Shown piece by piece: positions 22,483 to 24,691 of a stretch of 24,691 nt of DNA (positions are counted from its first letter, which is position 1; each line of letters starts with the position of its first letter). The notes under the pieces are model-generated. The model was not told the origin of the DNA. It worked only from the letters and a program-made list of their open reading frames with translations, and made no database searches. The translations under genes and the position numbers were made by a program. The stretch comes from DASPWW01 sp035461345 (GTDB taxonomy: Bacteria > Actinomycetota > Thermoleophilia > Solirubrobacterales > 70-9). The stretch lies in NCBI GenBank assembly GCA_035461345.1, contig DATHVJ010000015.1, positions 1 through 24,691 on the forward strand. Reading direction: 5' to 3'.

Positions 22483-22560
22483 GCGCGAGGCTGAAAACCA
22501 GGATCCCACCCTGGGCGGGGGAAATTTGATGCTGGCGGGGCGCGAACTGAGGTGATTCCG
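22480..22560 (+). repeat. Intergenic repeat family 3, copy B
   Basis: This spacer starts at the pyrC TGA and runs to the next gene's GTG. It shares TGAGCGCGAGGC, AGGATCCC, CCCTGGGC, AATTTGAT and GCGCGAAC, in the same order, with 8354-8283 on the minus strand. A hairpin CCAGG/CCTGG with loop ATCCCAC is possible; read on the minus strand, CCTGG is followed by TTTT. GAGGTGA (22549-22555) at its end serves as a ribosome-binding site. Confidence 0.8.
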
Positions 22561-23159
22561 TGAGGAGGGGAACGGAGGTAGGACGTGCCGAGCTCGCGCA
22601 CCGCGTCTCCGGCGCGAAGCTCGACCCCGAGCGGGCAGCGCTGGTGGTGATCGACGTCCAGGACGCGTTTCGCAAGGCGGTGCCCGTGTTCGACCACGTG
22701 GCGAGCGCCACGGCGACGCTCGTCGAGGGGGCGAAGGCAATCGGGATCCCCGTGGTCGCGACCGAGCAGTACCCGAAGGGGCTTGGCCACACCGTCCCCG
22801 AGGTGGCCGAGCACCTGCCGGAGGGAGTGGAGCCGATCGAGAAGGTGTGCTTCTCCGCCGTCGAGGCTGACGGCTTCGACCTCGGAGGCGCCGACCAGGC
22901 GATCGTGTGCGGGATAGAGACCCACGTGTGCGTCAACCAGACCGTTCTGGACCTGCTGGCGCGCGGCGTCGACGTGCACGTCGCCGAGGACGCCGTCGGG
23001 TCGCGCTCGAAGCAGAACTGGCAGCTCGGCCTGCACAAGGTGGAGCGCGCGGGGGCGACCCTGACCTCGGTCGAGACGGCGCTGTTCGAGCTCGTCGGCC
23101 GCGCCGGGACCGACGAGTTCAAGCGGGTTCAGAAGCTGATCCTGGAGTACGCGCCGTGA
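22560..23159 (+). CDS. Isochorismatase-family hydrolase inside the pyrimidine operon
   Basis: The 199-residue protein has the cysteine-hydrolase triad of the isochorismatase/YcaC/ISOC1 family: Asp32 in VVIDVQDAF, Lys95 in EKVCFS and Cys124 in GIETHVCVNQTVLDLL. Relatives hydrolyse nicotinamide, carbamoyl compounds, ureidoacrylate or isochorismate, and the substrate cannot be told from the motif. It starts at GTG 22560 after GAGGTGA. Its TGA overlaps the carA GTG by four bases, so it is firmly part of the operon. A role with N-carbamoyl compounds or pyrimidine damage products is tempting from context but unproven. Confidence 0.85.
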   Translation: MRRGTEVGRAELAHRVSGAKLDPERAALVVIDVQDAFRKAVPVFDHVASATATLVEGAKAIGIPVVATEQYPKGLGHTVPEVAEHLPEGVEPIEKVCFSAVEADGFDLGGADQAIVCGIETHVCVNQTVLDLLARGVDVHVAEDAVGSRSKQNWQLGLHKVERAGATLTSVETALFELVGRAGTDEFKRVQKLILEYAP

Positions 23160-24211
23160 GCGGATACGTGTTGCTCGAGGACGGGACGCGCTTCGAGGGG
23201 GAGCTGGTCGGAGCGGGCGACTCGATCACCGGCGAGGTGGTCTTCAACACCGCGATGACCGGCTACCAGGAGGCGGTCACCGACCCCTCCTACCTCGGGC
23301 AGATCCTCTGCTTCGCCGCGCCGATGATCGGCAACTACGGCGCCGGGCCGGGCCACGACGAGAGCGCCCGCCCGTGGCCGGGCGCCGTGGTGATGGTCCG
23401 CGCCGGCGACGCCCCGGGCGCCGCAGGGCCCACGGGCTGGCGCTCCTGGCTGCGCGAGCGCGGCGTGGTGGCCGTCGGGGGCTGCGACACCCGCCGCCTG
23501 GTGCGCCACCTGCGCGACCGCGGCGCGATGCGCGGCGGGGTCTCCGACGAGCTCGGCCCCGAGGAGCTGCTGGCGCGGGTGCGCGAGCACGCGGTCCTCG
23601 ACGGGCGCGACCTGGCCGGCGAGGCCGCCGGCGGCGCGCGGGAGCTGGGCGAGGACGGCCCCAGGGTCGTCGCCATCGACTGCGGGATGAAGGAGAGCAT
23701 CGCCCGCGGCCTGGTCGCGGGCGGCTGCCGCCTGGAGGTCGTGCCGGCCGGGACGAGCGCGGGCGAGATCCTGGAGCGCGGGCCCGACGGGGTCTTCGTC
23801 TCCAACGGCCCGGGCGACCCGGCCGCCGTGACCCCGGTCATCGAGGCGGTGCGAGGCGTGCTCGGCCAGGTGCCCGTGTTCGGCGTCTGTCTCGGCCACC
23901 AGATGCTCGCCCACGCGCTCGGCCTGGACACCCGCAAGCTGCCCTTCGGCCACCGCGGCGCGAACCACCCGGTGCGCCGCTCCGCCGACGGCGGCGTCGA
24001 GATCACGGTCCAGAACCACGGCTACGCCGTCGAGGCCGGCGGGCTGCCCGATGGGGTCGGCGTCACGCGCACGAGCCTCTTCGACGGCTCGGTCGAGGGG
24101 ATCGCCGCGCCGGAGCTGCGCGCCTGGTCGGTGCAGTACCACCCGGAGGCGAGCCCCGGGCCGCGCGACGCCCGCTACATGTTCCGCGAGTTCGCCGAGG
24201 CGATCGGCTAG
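23156..24211 (+). CDS. carA: Carbamoyl-phosphate synthase small (glutamine amidotransferase) subunit
   Basis: CarA releases ammonia from glutamine and passes it to CarB. The N-terminal CarA-specific domain opens with YVLLEDGTRFEGE and holds FNTAMTGYQE and GGCDTRRLVRHLR. The C-terminal class I glutamine amidotransferase domain has the nucleophile Cys245 in GVCLGHQ and the partners His329 and Glu331 in QYHPEASPGP. The 351 residues are slightly short compared with E. coli CarA (about 380) but complete. GTG 23156 overlaps the preceding TGA. Its own TAG shares one base with the carB start. Confidence 0.97.
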   Translation: MSGYVLLEDGTRFEGELVGAGDSITGEVVFNTAMTGYQEAVTDPSYLGQILCFAAPMIGNYGAGPGHDESARPWPGAVVMVRAGDAPGAAGPTGWRSWLRERGVVAVGGCDTRRLVRHLRDRGAMRGGVSDELGPEELLARVREHAVLDGRDLAGEAAGGARELGEDGPRVVAIDCGMKESIARGLVAGGCRLEVVPAGTSAGEILERGPDGVFVSNGPGDPAAVTPVIEAVRGVLGQVPVFGVCLGHQMLAHALGLDTRKLPFGHRGANHPVRRSADGGVEITVQNHGYAVEAGGLPDGVGVTRTSLFDGSVEGIAAPELRAWSVQYHPEASPGPRDARYMFREFAEAIG

Positions 24212-24691
24212 TGCCGCGCCGGGCCGACATCGGCACCGTGCTGGTCCTCGGCAGCGGCCCGATCGTCATCGGGCAGGCGGGGGAGTTCGACTACTCGGGC
24301 ACCCAGGCGTGCCGCGCCCTGCGCGCCGAGGGCTACCGGATCGTCCTGGTCAACTCGAACCCCGCCACCATCATGACCGACCCGTCGGTGGCCGACCGCA
24401 CCTACGTGGAGCCGCTCGACCTGGAGGCCGCCGAGGCCGTCGTCGCGCTCGAGCGGCCCGACGCCCTGCTGCCGACCCTCGGCGGCCAGACCGCCCTGAA
24501 CCTGGCCATGGAGCTCTCGGCGGAGGGGGTCCTCGACCGCTACGGGGTGGAGCTGATCGGCGCCGACGCCGCGGCGATCCGGCGGGCCGAGGACCGCGAC
24601 GCCTTCCGCCGCACGATGGACGCCGCCGGCCTGGCGGTCCCCGAGAGCCGGGTGGTCGGCGACATGGCCGCCGGTCGCGCGGCGGCGGCCG
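24211..24691 (+). CDS. carB: Carbamoyl-phosphate synthase large subunit (3' end outside window)
   Basis: Only the first 160 residues are present. They show the start of the first carbamoyl-phosphate synthase half: VLVLGSGPIVIGQAGEFDYSG and then CRALRAEGYRIVLVNSNPATIMTD, followed by LPTLGGQTALNLA. This is the preATP-grasp domain and the beginning of the ATP-grasp domain. The enzyme makes carbamoyl phosphate for pyrimidines and arginine from bicarbonate, ammonia from CarA and two ATP. GTG 24211 shares its G with the carA TAG. The window ends inside the frame with no stop. Confidence 0.96.
   Translation, partial: MPRRADIGTVLVLGSGPIVIGQAGEFDYSGTQACRALRAEGYRIVLVNSNPATIMTDPSVADRTYVEPLDLEAAEAVVALERPDALLPTLGGQTALNLAMELSAEGVLDRYGVELIGADAAAIRRAEDRDAFRRTMDAAGLAVPESRVVGDMAAGRAAAA

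Noticed and set aside
20887..22740. 617-codon minus-strand frame opposite pyrC
   Set aside because: It is a shadow of pyrC and the neighbouring gene, with low-complexity Arg/His composition and no recognisable motif.
1..24691. Mobile elements, phage genes, CRISPR arrays or toxin-antitoxin pairs
   Set aside because: I found no transposase, integrase, cas gene, regularly spaced direct repeats or toxin motifs on either strand.

Overview
The window is very GC-rich, densely packed chromosomal DNA, most likely from a high-GC actinobacterium. Thermoleophilia/Solirubrobacterales is my best guess, by inference rather than proof. Supporting signs are GTG/TTG starts, many 1-4 bp gene overlaps, a recJ-rel gene order, a CysO-type sulfur carrier, an F420-dependent nitroreductase-family protein, a mycobacterial-type HIT protein, and -10 boxes placed six bases from start codons. 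I see no IS element, phage gene, CRISPR array or rRNA. This is core genome, and the unusual content lies in leaders, start codons and intergenic repeats.

Layout. 1-5654: tail of an upstream gene, a small membrane protein, recJ, then a bifunctional (p)ppGpp synthetase/hydrolase that appears to start at AUU, closed by a large hairpin. 5672-6898: a GT2 glycosyltransferase and a decayed YCII fragment. 6895-8286 (-): a HIT hydrolase and a diacylglycerol-kinase-family protein. 8352-12123 (-): metallo-beta-lactamase-fold protein, phosphomannomutase/phosphoglucomutase, Ap4A-phosphorylase-like HIT protein and an M23 peptidase. 12216-13235 (-): CorA. 13322-15044: promoter, SAM-I riboswitch, terminator, threonine synthase and CysO-like carrier. 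15129-16840: a CDP-glucose cytidylyltransferase/4,6-dehydratase pair. 16821-18531: Ddn-family protein (-), tRNA-Arg(CCG) (-) and RNase Z (+). 18596-19483 (-): an alpha/beta hydrolase. 19522-24691: the pyrimidine operon pyrR-pyrB-pyrC-isochorismatase-like-carA-carB (carB cut by the window end), with a PyrR-binding hairpin over the pyrR ribosome-binding site.

How the parts work together. The pyr operon makes carbamoyl phosphate, carbamoyl aspartate and dihydroorotate, and is probably controlled at translation by PyrR and UMP. The SAM riboswitch over threonine synthase plus a sulfur carrier is the most intriguing unit. SAM control fits methionine/homocysteine supply better than threonine supply, so a thiocarboxylate-dependent sulfhydrylation route from O-phosphohomoserine is possible.

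Three families of paired intergenic repeats recur in the window: 5597-5654 with 18518-18561; 10721-10766 with 15056-15101; 8283-8354 with 22480-22560. The last pair is striking because both copies begin exactly at the stop codon of the preceding gene and run to the start of the next.
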